Source: Aspergillus flavus (taxonomy: Eukaryota; Ascomycota; Eurotiomycetes; Eurotiales; Aspergillaceae). From it: a DNA stretch of 64,000 nt. Positions 37,372 through 49,501 of this stretch are shown here, one piece after another (the stretch's first letter is position 1; every line of letters starts with the position of its first letter). The translations under genes were made by a program, and so were the position numbers. The stretch is from contig NC_092406.1 in NCBI RefSeq assembly GCF_009017415.1, forward strand, positions 1,612,001-1,676,000, read 5' to 3'. The notes below the pieces were generated by a model, which saw only the letters and a list, made by a program, of their open reading frames with translations, did no database searches and was not told the DNA's origin.

Positions 37372-38802
37372 GATCTGTGCATAAATGGATTGCTAGAAAG
37401 AGTCTCTGACTTTATTCTCTAATCAACAACAGGGTATAAGTCTGAAAGTGAGTTGTGGGGCCGCTGATAACTTCAGCCTAAGCTCTTGATCTGTTATTCC
37501 TTTTCGCACGGTTGAGTACTCTTTCTCCAAGTCATTTCACAGCGACATCACTGTGTTGGAGACTGTGGCACCACACAAGCACAACACAGACAGGGTAATA
37601 ACGAGTACAAGACCCAAGGGATCTATACCAGGAGGCAAACAGAGGTAATAAGGAGGTAAAAGAAACTGTTCAAGCCAGCAAGCGGCAGACTAGATTGGAA
37701 ATGATGGTTTGCGCGCGACCGATCACGGCTCCTCCCAGAGAGAAGGCGGAGAGGGACTTTGACTACGCTAACCCCTTTTAATCTATAGCGCCTCTCTTCC
37801 GCACCATCCTTTTTCCGTAGTTTGCATTCACAGAGTGACAGACCGTTGATTGGCCCACGCAAAGGCGGGATCAGCAGTGCCAGGGACTGCCTTTCGAGCC
37901 TTAGAGCCTTAAACCTCCGACGTCATTGACTGACAAATCCGGCGACTGTCCAGTCTCGATCCAGCAAGCTTGGCCTTGACTGGCGTCAACTACAAGGTTA
38001 GGTGGTTGTCGCTAACTGTTTACTACAAAGCTCAAGGCATTGTTCCTATTGTAAGGCCGTCTGAACTGTTTTAGACATCCCATATTCTATTATTTACCAA
38101 TCGGCGCACACACGATCTACCACACGGGTGGATCTTTGGAGCCGTACAGCTCTGGCCTTAAATAAGGTAAACTCACACCCACAAGTAGGTACAACGGACC
38201 GAGTAGTTCAAAACCCATAGATTCATTATCTACTCGGTAACCCTAGGTATCTAGACACCGAACCCAATTCAAGCCAGACCATCAAATTATCCTGCTCTAG
38301 CTGTAGCCAATACCAGAATTAGCCGGATCGGCGATATGGTTAGGGCGAGAGTCCCTTGCTCCTCATCACCGGATGAGAGTGTTGCACCCACATTGTTTCA
38401 AGAGGTAGACAGAACTGGGCAAGAAACGAAAAGGATGCCCTTTGGAGGCTCCACGTCTTTCTCTATGACATCCCATTATAACGCCCCCAAATGAATCATC
38501 AAGAAATCACCAAGTCCCACTGCAAAGTAAAAGAACGAAACGGACACATCATCAGAGCGTTAAAGCGGTAGAGAGTTGAGAATAGGTTGGGCTGGCTCGC
38601 GGCGGAGAATGCATGACCAAATCCCAACAAAGGGGTGGAAAAGGGTAGAAGGAAAATCTGAACCTGAACTGGCAACTTAAATTTTGGTACTGCGGATGCT
38701 GCTGCTAGTATCCTCTTTTCTGTTTTATACTTTGTTTCATGCATGATTTTCCCGAAATTGACACCCTGTCCACTTATGAATATGAACCATCCTGTAGCGT
38801 AC
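37372..38802. other. Intergenic region
   Basis: 1.4 kb between the sin3 start and the 3' end of the PP2A-B gene. Contains GACGTCAT near 37919 and a short pyrimidine-rich block. No gene seen. Confidence 0.55.
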
Positions 38803-40687
38803 TTACAATGCGGAGAAAACAAAAAGCTATCAGGTTCAACAACGTCAGCATTTAGACAGCGATGAAAGACAAATACGGTGCAGAAGCCACTTACGTTGTT
38901 AGTAGCAGCAATAGCAATACTATCCTCATAAGGATGCCAGCTCATGTGTAAGATCTTCTTGTTAAAGTCGATCTGATCTGCGTCCGTCTCCTTCTTCATC
39001 CGGCTGCCAGGACCACCAGGGCTTCCAGCTCGGGTATTTCCCTTCTTGCCATTGGCACCCTTGTTCATCGGCGTTGGTACGCCAACCTTCTTTGCTTTGA
39101 ACGCCGATTTATCCGCCTGCAACACAATCTCGGTCTCCTTGGCTGGGTCGGTAGGGTAGATCATAAAGTTGTTGTTGTAACTTCCAGTCATGACATTCTC
39201 CGCATCTCCAGAGAAGACCACTTCGAACTTATCGAAGATACTGTCATTCTCATAAGTGTCACACAGGCGTGGCCGCAAATGCTCGTGGATGGGAATCGTC
39301 TTCACTGGTTGGCGCTCCATGTTGACATCCCAGATTTTAACAGTAAGGTAGTCCCTCGACACGATATAGCGACCATCATGCGAAAACCGTACGTCGGAAA
39401 TCGAAGAAATAATCTCGGAGAAGAATGAGCGGGAGGAGGCATCCTCCTCTTGCTCGAAGACTACACAGTAAGAACAGGGTTAGTCCGGTGCGGGCTTTGA
39501 CCAGAATATTAACACAGAGACACCTACGTTTATGGTGTTCATCACACAACGCCCGCTGCCGCATGTCGGCAAGCTTGATTGTGCCTTTCGAGCTGGCGTA
39601 CATAAACCAATTGCAGCTGGTCGGGTGGAATTCCGCAGCCGTAATCACTTCCGTCAGCTCCTCCATGTTTGCGGGTTTGATATCGACAATGTTGAAACTC
39701 TGGTCTTGGATATTAAGGTTCCACAAATTGATTCGGAGGTCATCGCTACTAATAAAGGTTTCCCCGTCGCTGTTGACGGAAATGCTGTTTATGTGGTATG
39801 CGTGTGCATTTGCATACGTCCTTCGAGGCACGGCTGCCACAACGGTATCATGGTGTGTCATCCTGGGAAGCTTCAACATTGATGGATCTTTGAAAGACAA
39901 ACGAGGGGCGCGAGGCGCCCCTCCACCCCCAACGCCTGCGGGTGTAAGCTCAGTCGAGAGGTTATTTTCTGCAACGACCTTCAACGACTTATCGAACACC
40001 TTCCAGAGTTTTATCGTTTTGTCATTTGTCGAGAGAAGAAAATGAGACGAGTTTGATCGCCTGCACCACTTAATCTTGTTGATCTTCTCCTCGATTTCTA
40101 GTGATTTCAAATAGTCGAATTCTGGCTCATGGGACTGGAACTCGGTGTGAAATTTATACTCGCATGTTTTTTTCTAAGCAATCAGTTAGGACCTTCTACC
40201 TGTGGAGAGTAATATTGTAGGGAAGTTGGTACCGTCTCATTCCGCTCGAACAATACTACTCTCCCACCCTTATCTCCTGTAGCAAGATAGTTTCCGGTAT
40301 GATCGAACTCGACAGTAGAAATGATATCCGCTAGGGGAAGAAGCCGTGTTAGCAACTATAGAAATGGGATGCGCTATCATGAAGGCGATGTTTCGGTACA
40401 TCCAACTCTATGCGTTGAAAGTGTTATACATACCTTCTGTGATATCTTCAACGTCGCCCTTATCACCAAAGCATCTATTCAAGCTAATTAGCATTTCCAT
40501 ACTACCTCGGATGGGCTGGCCACTGCGATAGAAAAAGCCATCCGAACCCTCGTGGCAGAGAGACCAGCGGGAAGGATGGTTACATCATCGGCGGGAGAGC
40601 TTCCCAACGACTGCAGTGGGAGAGTCGGAGGGCCTAAACTCACTGTGTGAACTTCCAGGTAGGTGTACCTGGATCCCTGTCTACCAT
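38803..40687 (-). CDS. pabA: PP2A regulatory B subunit (PR55/Cdc55 family)
   Basis: WD40 subunit that targets protein phosphatase 2A. Six exons: 40687-40644 (44 nt), 40474-40434 (41 nt), 40330-40233, 40173-39528, 39460-38895 and 38826-38803 (24 nt); all phases close to give 472 aa. Exon 1 encodes a short N-terminus ending WKFTQ, joined to [13 protein letters not shown] and then ADIISTVEF, the invariant PR55 start. Later conserved blocks: [70 protein letters not shown] and the terminal NNLFVFSAL. A Gly/Pro-rich insertion follows LTPAGV, and a Lys/Gly-rich loop ([14 protein letters not shown]) sits in the last third, as in fungal members. The symbol follows A. nidulans usage as I recall it. Confidence 0.93.
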
Positions 40688-42500
40688 TTTCTTTCAATAA
40701 ACCACCCTTCTCTGGGGCAGCTGGCCAACAAACAATACTCGTGGAGCAGTGGGTGGATCGGGATGGCAAAGAGCGGGGCCACCAGAAACTGGCGTAGTTA
40801 CTGTGGGATAAGGAACAGGTCTTTGCCGCGGTCGTCGTCTATGTAACTTTCCGCGACCAAGAGGATCGAAGGTGAGCACGATGACAAAGTGGCCTCCAGT
40901 TCCGATGTAGGAGTGGAGATAAGAGAGGATGGGGTGGTGTCAGATAGGGCCGCAACGTCAGACAAGGCCGGAGCTGAGGCAGAGATCGATTTTAGTGAAT
41001 TGCAGGCTGAAGAAGACAAAGGATTGACAGCCTGCGCTGACGAAACCACAAGGGCGGGGAACGATGGGAAGGATTCTTCTGTCTTTTTCTTCTCTGCAGC
41101 GTCTCTAATTGATTTTCGTGGTTGATCTTTTCTGCAAAAAGCGAAGAAAGGGCACTGATAAAGCAACCACCACAGCCACAACCACAAACTAACCACCTTT
41201 TTCAGAAGAGGGGAGTAGTTGAGAAAGAGGGTGTGGGTGGGGGAGTTGTTGCAAAGACGGGAGGGATGATGGGAGGAGGTAAGGTGTTTGGATTGTGGTG
41301 AGGGCGGTATTGGAAAGTACCGTCTGGTGGTGGTGGTTTGTGGTGGGGAGAAGATTGAGTGAGGGAGTGGCTGCCCGTGAACCCACACAGCAACGCAACG
41401 ACCCAACCCAACCCACCCGCACCGCCAACTGGGCGCTGACATCAACACACTACTTCCCTTCCGATGTACTCCTGCTTCTTTCTACCAGTGGAAATTCTAC
41501 GGCGCAAGCAAGGTCTCTAGCTGTTCATCCTTGGGTTCGCCAAATATCTATGGGAATATATACATAACCAGAATTTCAAGTCATTTGACTCCGCCTGAAG
41601 AATTGAGTGTGCAGATTCTTCACCTTGTGTCACCTTTTGGTCAAAAGTGGATTCGCATTCTTGTATGCTCATTGACCATGCTTCCGATGCTGGTTTCGGA
41701 GTGACCGCTGGTCTCACGTGACCTCTGTATAGAAGAACTCCATCTGCTACTGGCCGCATCAACGAAGAAGTATTTACTTCAACCTTACCAGAATTAATGT
41801 TTCTGAAGTGGAACATTTGCTATTTCTACCCCAAGAGCAGAAGTACGGCTCCATAATGATAGCATCTTGCGCATAAATTGCAGCTTTTATGTCCAACACG
41901 CCTATAGTACATATATACGGTACATGGACCGAGATAAGAAAGCGATTGCATCAACTACTGCAACTACGATTCATCATTGATATCACTAACATCAATAAGG
42001 GAGCGGGGTAGCATCTTCACTCGAACAAAAATGGCTTGACAGACTGCTATCTACTGGGTTAGACAAGGCTGTCCGGAACGGCCATACTAACTTTCTATAT
42101 ATCCGTGAAATATATCTGAGGACATCAGATTGCGTCATTTTACGAACGAGATGCAACGAGTATCAGAAGACCGCGATCCCTTCGAAACAAATAAGTCCCA
42201 ATTCTAGACCAGCCGCCAAAAACCAAGCATCGAAATCCATACGCCGTGCCAACCCATCTTTCGTCACATGCTATTTCTTTCCAACCGACAAAACTCCATT
42301 AAGCCGAACGGACAAGCTTAACTTCTTCCAGACCATATACTGTTTCTACAAACCATACATGATCGACCATCCATTCAATCGAACATTCCTCCCTCCCTAG
42401 ATTCCCTAAGAAATTCTAACTCTGATAAACAACACCCAATAAAGGCGTCTCAATCTTTCCCGTTACTCTCCAATTACAACCCCACACTACGACCCGAACC
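40688..42500. other. Divergent intergenic region
   Basis: 1.8 kb between pabA (minus) and the 336-aa gene (plus). A 216-codon minus frame at 40798-41448 lies just upstream of pabA; its Ser/Pro- and Leu-rich, low-complexity content looks like a CT-rich 5' leader rather than a protein. No other gene seen. Confidence 0.5.
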
Positions 42501-43511
42501 ATGACGGAAGACAAGAAGCGGGGCACCAACAACCAAAGCAATGACGACCTTTCCAACAAACCCTCTAATCCCGCCAAACCAGCTGACAAGAACAACTCAA
42601 ACACGCCATCCCTAGCAAGTCGCATCCAAAGCTCAGCCTCAGGATTAGCCCGACAAGCTTTCTTCGCACCCGGTTCATCAGACGATGCAGCACAGTTTCT
42701 CACACCAGGTAGCAAAGCCGGTACCACAACCACATCCTCATCCTCGGCCCTAGCAGCCGCAGAACAATACAATCAAGTTTCCGGACCCTCCGCGCCATCA
42801 TCGGCGGGGGCTCAATTGCGTGATAGCAATGCGGGGACATTCCGCTCAACAATTACACCCCAGCAGGGCGGGTTCGAGATCCCCCAATTAACAGAGGAGG
42901 AGTTCGCACAAGCAGGAAACGATTTCCTAGAGCCATCTGCATCCACCTCTACAATAGACAAGGGAAAGGGAAAAGCGAGGGAACAATTCTCATCAACCAC
43001 ACACCACCACGCCCCAGAACCAACCGACGGCTCAGCAGTCATCTCCCTCCTCTCAGACAGAACCTTCGATCCCACATTCCCGCATGATCCCGCCGAAATA
43101 ATCGAAACAGAACTATCGCCCCCTCAGCAACTCACACCAGCAGAGATTCAAATGCTCGAGACCTTCCGCCGCCAGATAAGCCCCCAACCGGATGCTGCCT
43201 CTCCATCTACCCACCGTCTCACGTCTGCCAGCCTCGTCCCGGAAATTGATACAATCCTAGATAGTGCTCCTGCGCAGACGGATGCAGATGCTGCTGCCTT
43301 AAGGGATACTGTTCTGGCTAATTTGCCTGGGTCGGAGGATTGGGTTGATGTGGAGGAACGGTATCATGATGAGGTGTGGGGGTGGTTGAAACCTACTTTG
43401 GAGGCTGCTGCTAAAGAGCTGGAGGAGAAGAAGGAGGATCAGAGGGGAGAGGAAGGGCCTGCTGTGCAGCGGTTGAAGATGGTTTTGACGCATATGCGGG
43501 CAAAGCTCTAG
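42501..43511 (+). CDS. Hypothetical protein, 336 aa
   Basis: Intronless frame. I do not recognise a named family. The first ~170 residues are Ser/Thr/Ala/Asn-rich and probably disordered, including a KGKGKAREQ basic patch. A more ordered part follows: AVISLLSDRTFDP, LTPAEIQMLETFRRQI and a C-terminal helical, acidic region with WVDVEERYHDEVWGWLKPTLEAAAKELEEKK. No signal peptide or membrane segment. Start ATG follows a CA-rich leader. Convergent with the fumarate reductase gene, 389 bp apart. The conserved-looking core and clean length suggest a real gene; the function is open. Confidence 0.75.
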   Translation: MTEDKKRGTNNQSNDDLSNKPSNPAKPADKNNSNTPSLASRIQSSASGLARQAFFAPGSSDDAAQFLTPGSKAGTTTTSSSSALAAAEQYNQVSGPSAPSSAGAQLRDSNAGTFRSTITPQQGGFEIPQLTEEEFAQAGNDFLEPSASTSTIDKGKGKAREQFSSTTHHHAPEPTDGSAVISLLSDRTFDPTFPHDPAEIIETELSPPQQLTPAEIQMLETFRRQISPQPDAASPSTHRLTSASLVPEIDTILDSAPAQTDADAAALRDTVLANLPGSEDWVDVEERYHDEVWGWLKPTLEAAAKELEEKKEDQRGEEGPAVQRLKMVLTHMRAKL

Positions 43512-43900
43512 AGGTCTGGTTAGGAGGGAAATGTGGCGGTGGTCATGTACTGCATACCCATACGTCTGTCTTTTGTACAATATGTATTTTGTACCGAGGT
43601 TGCTGGTAAGGAGTAAATAGAACATTTTATGAGATGATAGTTTATGCCCATAGAATTCTATCAGGATATAGGAAACACTTAAGGCAAGAATTGATACGTG
43701 GTAAGAAGGTAGTTTGAAATATTCAATTGTACTATCGTACAGACTAAACATAGAAAGACGGGGAGCTTGCCCCGTATATCATCACAAATGATCATGGTAG
43801 TAATAAATGACAAACGCGGAGAAAAGGGTATGTATCAAGAACTAGCTGCGTCGAAAATTTTCTCTGTCCAAAATGTATCGTTCCCATTCTATTGCACAAT
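43512..43900. other. Convergent 3' intergenic region
   Basis: 389 bp between the ends of two convergent genes; presumably both 3' UTRs. Nothing else seen. Confidence 0.6.
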
Positions 43901-46001
43901 CTAAAGCTCGAGGCTGGGGGTCTGGCCCTTGACGCGGCCGATGACAATCTGGGCGGCATACTTGGGGATGACTTCGTCATCGTGAAGCATGGCGAACTCT
44001 TCGGTGGCATCACGGCCCATGAAGTTGAAGAGAGCGTTAGCGCCACCAGGGTGCTCATCCAGCCAGTTGGTCACATCCAGGACGACACCCTTGACGACGA
44101 TCCACAGGTCGTCCTTCTTGTTGTGCTTGGCAATTTCTTCCATGGAGTATTCGGTCTCGGGGATCTCGAACTTCTTGGGATCATTGGCCTTGGCGGTGGA
44201 AGAGGCACCGGCCGGGGTAGCGCTAGCCTTAGCAGGCTCAGTAGCAGCAGCAGGAGTTCCAGCACCTGCGGGAATCTGAGCACCGCTGCCAGCAGCGCCG
44301 CTCCACTCGACGGAGATCTTTCCTGGAGTAGAAGGATCGATGTGCAGAGAGATCTGGCCCAGACGCTGAGCAGCGCTGGAAGCACCGCCAGAGACCAGCT
44401 TCTGGAAGAGGTGCTGGCTGGCGCTGTCACCAGCAACGCGACCGTAGACAACACATCCCAGGAGAGAAGAACCACCGAGACGGTTGGCACCGTGGACACC
44501 ACCAGCGAGCTCACCACAAGCATAGAGTCCCTCAAAAGGCTTCTTCTCCGAGTTCAGAACCTCGGCGTGCTCGTTGATCTCGATACCACCCATAGTGAAG
44601 TGCAGGACAGGCTCCATCAGAGCCACGTGGAAGGTGTCGTTGATGTCGAAGGGCAGGTTGTGGAAGAAACGCTTGCCCCAAGGATCCTTCTGCTTGCCCT
44701 CAGCAATGGCATTGTATTCCTGGAAGGTCTTCTGAAGAGCCGCCTCGCCGCAGCCGATCTCCTTAGCCAACTCCTTGCCGGAGATCTTCTTCATGAGACC
44801 ACGGCCAGAGTAGTGACGGGTGTGGAAGTCCAAAACGTTGGATGCCTTGCTGTTCAGGACGAGGCGAATGGGCCACTTGCCCTTCTCCTTCTCCTTCCAC
44901 ATCTGGCCCGAGACATAATCACGGTGACCGAGCTCATCCGAGAACCGCTGGCCATCGGAGTTAAGGAGAAGACCACCCTCACCACGGAGAGCCTCAGCAG
45001 CAAGGAACTTGAACTTGGCGGTCGGGTCCTTGGGGTCAACAAGACCCGTGGGGTGGACCTGAACCTTGTCCATGTCGATACCGTTGGCACCAATCTCCAT
45101 CAACATCTTCTGACCATCACCAGTGGCGTGTGTGCCGTTCGTGCTGGACAGGCCGAAGGTGTCGGGGCGGTGCTGCTTCAGAAGGGAGCCGTCGCCGAAG
45201 TCTGCGGCATAACCACCAGTGGCCAAGATGACAATACCGTCGGCGGTGTGTGTCTCGCCATCGTACTCATAGGTAACACCAGTTACGGTGTTGCCAGTCT
45301 TGTTGACAGAGGTGACACGAGCCTTCTTGACGATCTGTACACGCTCGGGCTCCTTCTCGGTAAGCTCTTCTAACCGTTGCATGAGGGCGTAGGTGATGGC
45401 CATGCCAGGGAATTTGGCATCGTGACCACGGTGTGTGCGGGGCTGGGAGTGACCACTGCGACACCGTTAGAAGATCGAGTTGTCATATTCACCGGATTAC
45501 ATCACTTACCCGAGACGAGAAACAAGGGTGAGATCGAGGTTGAAAACATCCATCAGCCATTCCACAGCGGCTGCGGACTTGTATGTGAGGACCTTAATGA
45601 GCTCGGGGCGAGCCTTGTCTCTGGCGGATTTCAGGGTGTCTTCGTAGAAGGTCTTGACGCTGTCCTGGATGCCCAGGTCGACCTGAGTGCGAGTAAGGGC
45701 GCCATTGATACCCGAAGTAGCCTTGGTGGAGTTGCCACCGAAGAAAGCTATGGGAAGTTAGTCGCGATCGCTTTTTCGACGCTTTTTCGCGATAATATTG
45801 ATCGCAGTGTCATTGGCAGGGATATAACGTACCTTGCTTATCTAAAACGAGGACATTTCCACCGTTAAGGTAGACGGTGTGAGCGGCGGAGAGACCGGAC
45901 ACTGAGAGACGAGGTAATGGTCAGCAAATTGCGGGGAAAGCTTGGTTGGTCGATCACTCACATCCACCGCCGACAACAATTACTCTGGGGGCGGGAGCCA
46001 T
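43901..46001 (-). CDS. osm1: Fumarate reductase (Osm1/Frd type) with C-terminal cytochrome b5 domain
   Basis: FAD-dependent soluble fumarate reductase, converting fumarate to succinate and reoxidising reduced flavin/NADH under low oxygen. Four exons: 46001-45962, 45901-45833, 45747-45510 and 45455-43901; introns 60, 85 and 54 bp; 633 aa. N-terminal FAD motif VVGGGLSGLSAA spans the first intron, followed by FFGGNSTKATSGING. Substrate-domain blocks include GHSQPRTHRG, VQVHPTGLVDP, NSDGQRFSDELGHRD, HFTMGGIEIN and ACGELAGGVHGANRLGGSSLL. After an Ala/Pro-rich linker a cytochrome b5 domain carries the haem-ligand HPGG motif (~577). No N-terminal targeting signal is obvious. The leader on the coding strand is CT-rich. 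A 493-codon antisense frame over exon 4 is a codon-bias artefact. Confidence 0.93.
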
Positions 46002-47858
46002 TGTGAAAAATAAAGTATAGGGAGAAGAAGTGTAAAGAAAGGAAGAGGGTGAATAAGGTCTGAGGAGAAGAAAAGAATCGGGGGAAAAGGACGAGACAGG
46101 GAGATCTTAAAGCAGTTCTCAAGGACCACAAGATCCGGGGGGAGGAGTTGGATTGGGTAAGGTTCAGAAGCCGACAATGCTTTTCGGCCGAGGCTCATCG
46201 CTCGAGAGAATGTCCCTGTACCGTACTGGTACCGTTTCGATATCCATGGACCGCTTCCTTCCCAGGCAGGAACCGCGTTTCCTCGGTGGTAATTACTATA
46301 CACCCATACCGTGCTGAATGAAAAGACGGGGAAAGTGGTCCCTCCTTAGTAAAGGGTTATTACAACGACTCTGGTTTGTCCATGAAACTGGAGATCGGTT
46401 GACCCATTTGGCGGGCCTTGACGTTCTATTGTGGATAAAGGCTTAATGTTATCAAATTCAAGAGTCAACGAGTACAGGTATCAAAAAAGTACGAAGTACA
46501 TGCTCTTCTCTGTTATTCCAGTAGCAGGGATGAGAAACCTTCACATGCTTCAGATCGATACTGTATATGTATGTATGCATGTATTGATTTAGGAGGAGTA
46601 GTCATCAGTCGTCCAGGCCCTGCAAACTAAACCATCAGGCGTTGTCACTGTTTCTCCCCCCATGACACCACCTGTTTTCACATGTCCGATGCCTCCAGCA
46701 AATGAGAGGGCAAGCTTAAGTCAGCGGAACGTCATGTTTCACCTGATTATGATAATTCTTCACTTCCTATTGCTCGAAGCTTAGAGATCTGCTAAGGACA
46801 ACTTAGATTTACCCGGGGCACGATTCGTCCCCTTTTGCGAGTCTGTATGCCATGTCCCGTGTGATCACTTTCAATCAATAGCATACCCAAATACCAGATA
46901 GATAGCAAAACGCCCCTGCAAGAACTACTAGACAAGATATCCCCATCCCCAAGTTGTCATATTGACTAGTACCCCAGAGAATGGGCCATCCCCAGACCCG
47001 TAGACGGGAGGATCAGTGGCGGATTACCCCATACCCAAACATTTCCCTTGCCTATTGTAGAAGTACCTCGGACCGAGAGAGATCTAAGGTTGTCCGCCAA
47101 TTTCCAGCTTGTGCACTAAAGATATGAATGGGTCCAAGTAGCATCAGGCCATATTCATAACAAAACACCCCTTTTCTACTCTTTTACCTCCCTTTTCCCT
47201 CTTTTTTTCTCCAATTCAACATTACCTCTTGTTCCTGACAGCTGTAGCTTGGGCCACCGCTGCTATCGGCTATTGATCACGTGCATATCTCGGCTATTGA
47301 TATTCCTGGTTGCTCTGCCAATAGGGGCGGGGTTCTCAATTGCCGCGCAGTGGATTGACACAATTAGGTACCGCGGGCCCCGGTCCGTTAACTGAAATTG
47401 CTGATTTGGGCTGGTGAATAGCCGATGGATAGGAACTGTAACTTGCTCCAGGTCAATCTAGGAGCTTGTTCAGTCTTATATATTTGTCTTCTTCATGTTG
47501 TCGGATTAAGCTACTGTCTAGCTGTATTCTGTATTACTACGTATTACTGTTGTACGCTGTAGCTGGAGGTACGTATAACTCGGTGGTATATATCCCGAAA
47601 CCCAGCAGTGCTGGTCGGGAATCTCGGGAAATATGCCGAGTCGCAGATCTGAGTAAACGTGGTACACAGAGAATTGCGTCAACATTTCGGGGGTTGTTCA
47701 CGCGATTTTACTCTTCGCTATTCCGAGAAACCCTGTAGAAGTCCATGGAAACAATATTTACTCGATCATCATTATTTGGCGATTATCGCTGTGACGAATT
47801 GAACTATATACAATGACTACTACTGATAAGACCCAGCTTACATGTACGTCGTTATTCA
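46002..47858. other. Intergenic region
   Basis: About 1.9 kb between the fumarate reductase promoter and the 3' end of the aldehyde dehydrogenase gene. No convincing gene on either strand. Confidence 0.55.
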
Positions 47859-49501
47859 TTAATCCATCCAGGTTACGCTCTTGGTTACCAGGAATTCTTC
47901 CAAGCCTTGAGCAGTATTGAATCGACCCCATCCGCTGTTCTTGACACCACCGTGTGGCAAGGCGGGTTCGTCGTGGATGGTCATACTGTTGATATGGACA
48001 GCGCTACATCCTATCAGTATGCATTTCAAGGAAAATGGTTGGAGACTTGAATGAACTTACCCAGATTGAATCCGCTTGGCCATAGCCAATCCCTTTCGCA
48101 AGTCCTCGGTGAACACGGAAGCCGACAGGCCATATCCACTGCTATTCGCGATCCGGATGGCCTCTTCATCGCTGTCGACCACCATGCACGCCGCTAACGA
48201 AGCAAACGCCTCCTCCTGCCAAACCTTCATATCTTCCCTAACGCCACCAAGGAGGACAGGGGCCATGCGAACACCGGCCTCGAGTTGAGCCTCCGACGTC
48301 TGGTTTGCGGATCCGTGGATTAAATGGGCGCCACTCGATAAGGCATCCGAGATCAGACGCTCGACTCTCGCTTTAGAGGCCACATTGACCAAAGTTGGAG
48401 GCGGAGAGGATGGGTCGAGGTTCGAGTTCAAAGCGCTCTTGAGTGCTTCCATAAAGGTCGGCGCAATGGAGGAGTGGACGAGGATCCGATCTGTGGCCAT
48501 GCAGATCTGACCAGACTGCGGGGTGTTAGAAGGAAACATGAACCTCTACGAGAAGCATCGGGAATCATACGTTCAAATAAGCCCCGGCCAATACGCCCTT
48601 CACAGCGGTTTCGATGTTCGCATCTGCGCACACAATCGAGCTGTTCTTTCCTCCCAGCTCCATCAGGCACGGTTTGAGGTTTTGACCGCAGGACCGGGCA
48701 ATCTGTCTTCCGACGGCTGTGCTTCCGGTGAAGTTGATCTTGCGCACAGCTGGGTGTTCGATCATGGTGTTGACTACATGGGGTGCATCCTGGGGCCGAC
48801 ATGATATGAGGTTCAGGCAGCCGGCGGGTAAACCGGCATCTTCGAAAGCACGAGCAAGTGCCCAGTATGAGCAGGGTGAGAGTTCGGAGGATTTTAGGAT
48901 GGTTGTATTGCCGGCAGCCAGCGCGCAGGCGGCGGAGCGGACACCAAATACGTACGGAGCATTCCTAGAGAGTCATGGATGAGCCGTGGACAATCTCACA
49001 TGAAGAGCACTTCATCCCGACTGAATCATACCAAGGCACAATACCCAAGATCACACCCATCGGCTCCTTGTAAACAATGGCGCTCTGGCCCTCTTCTTCT
49101 ACGACGGGTACGCTTCCGCAGATGGAGGTAATGCGCCCGGCAATGTCCCTCAACATGCGAATACCAAGCGGCACGATAAAGTATTGTGACGCTCCTACAT
49201 CCGCACCCATTTCTGTTCGCATATACTCCGCATTTTGAACAAGGCGACTTTCCAGGATATCGGCTGCCTTGAGTAAGATATCCCGTCGGACGGTGGGTTT
49301 GGTCTGCGACCAGGCCGGGAAGGCTGCCTCGGCGGCCTCAACGGCACGGATAGCGTCCTGAGGAGAGGCGGAAGCTGTAGCCCAGCAGCGCTGGTTGGTA
49401 TACGGACTGATGACGTCGAACGTAGACTCAGGCACTTCCTCCTTGCCATTGATAATCAAAGGTATTACCGAGGGAGGGGAGGAACTAGCTTCAGCGGCCA
49501 T
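47859..49501 (-). CDS. NAD(P)-dependent aldehyde dehydrogenase
   Basis: Oxidises an aldehyde to the acid. Exons 49501-49032, 48964-48571, 48515-48061 and 48003-47859; introns 67, 55 and 57 bp; 487 aa. Catalytic residues are in place: Glu259 in CLMELGGKN and Cys293 in SGQICMATDRI; cofactor loop KINFTGSTAVGRQIA; GILGIVPW-type and HINSMTIHDEPALPHGG blocks complete the fold. The HGG..NSGWGRF end and short length resemble fungal vanillin/salicylaldehyde dehydrogenases, so an aromatic aldehyde is a reasonable guess. Start 49501 (MAAEASSS) is preferred over an in-frame ATG 16 codons upstream, which lacks family-like sequence. Divergent to the rhodopsin-like gene over 3 kb. Confidence 0.9.

Noticed and set aside
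40798..41448. 216-codon minus-strand frame upstream of pabA
   Set aside because: Low-complexity, CT-rich leader-like sequence ending ~110 nt before the pabA ATG; no domain, no homologue recognised.
43892..45373. 493-codon plus-strand open frame opposite the fumarate reductase
   Set aside because: Arises from biased codon use in a highly expressed gene; the composition is not protein-like and the minus strand encodes a clear enzyme.
47466..47738. 90-codon plus-strand frame with hydrophobic start
   Set aside because: No family resemblance, no context; treated as intergenic.
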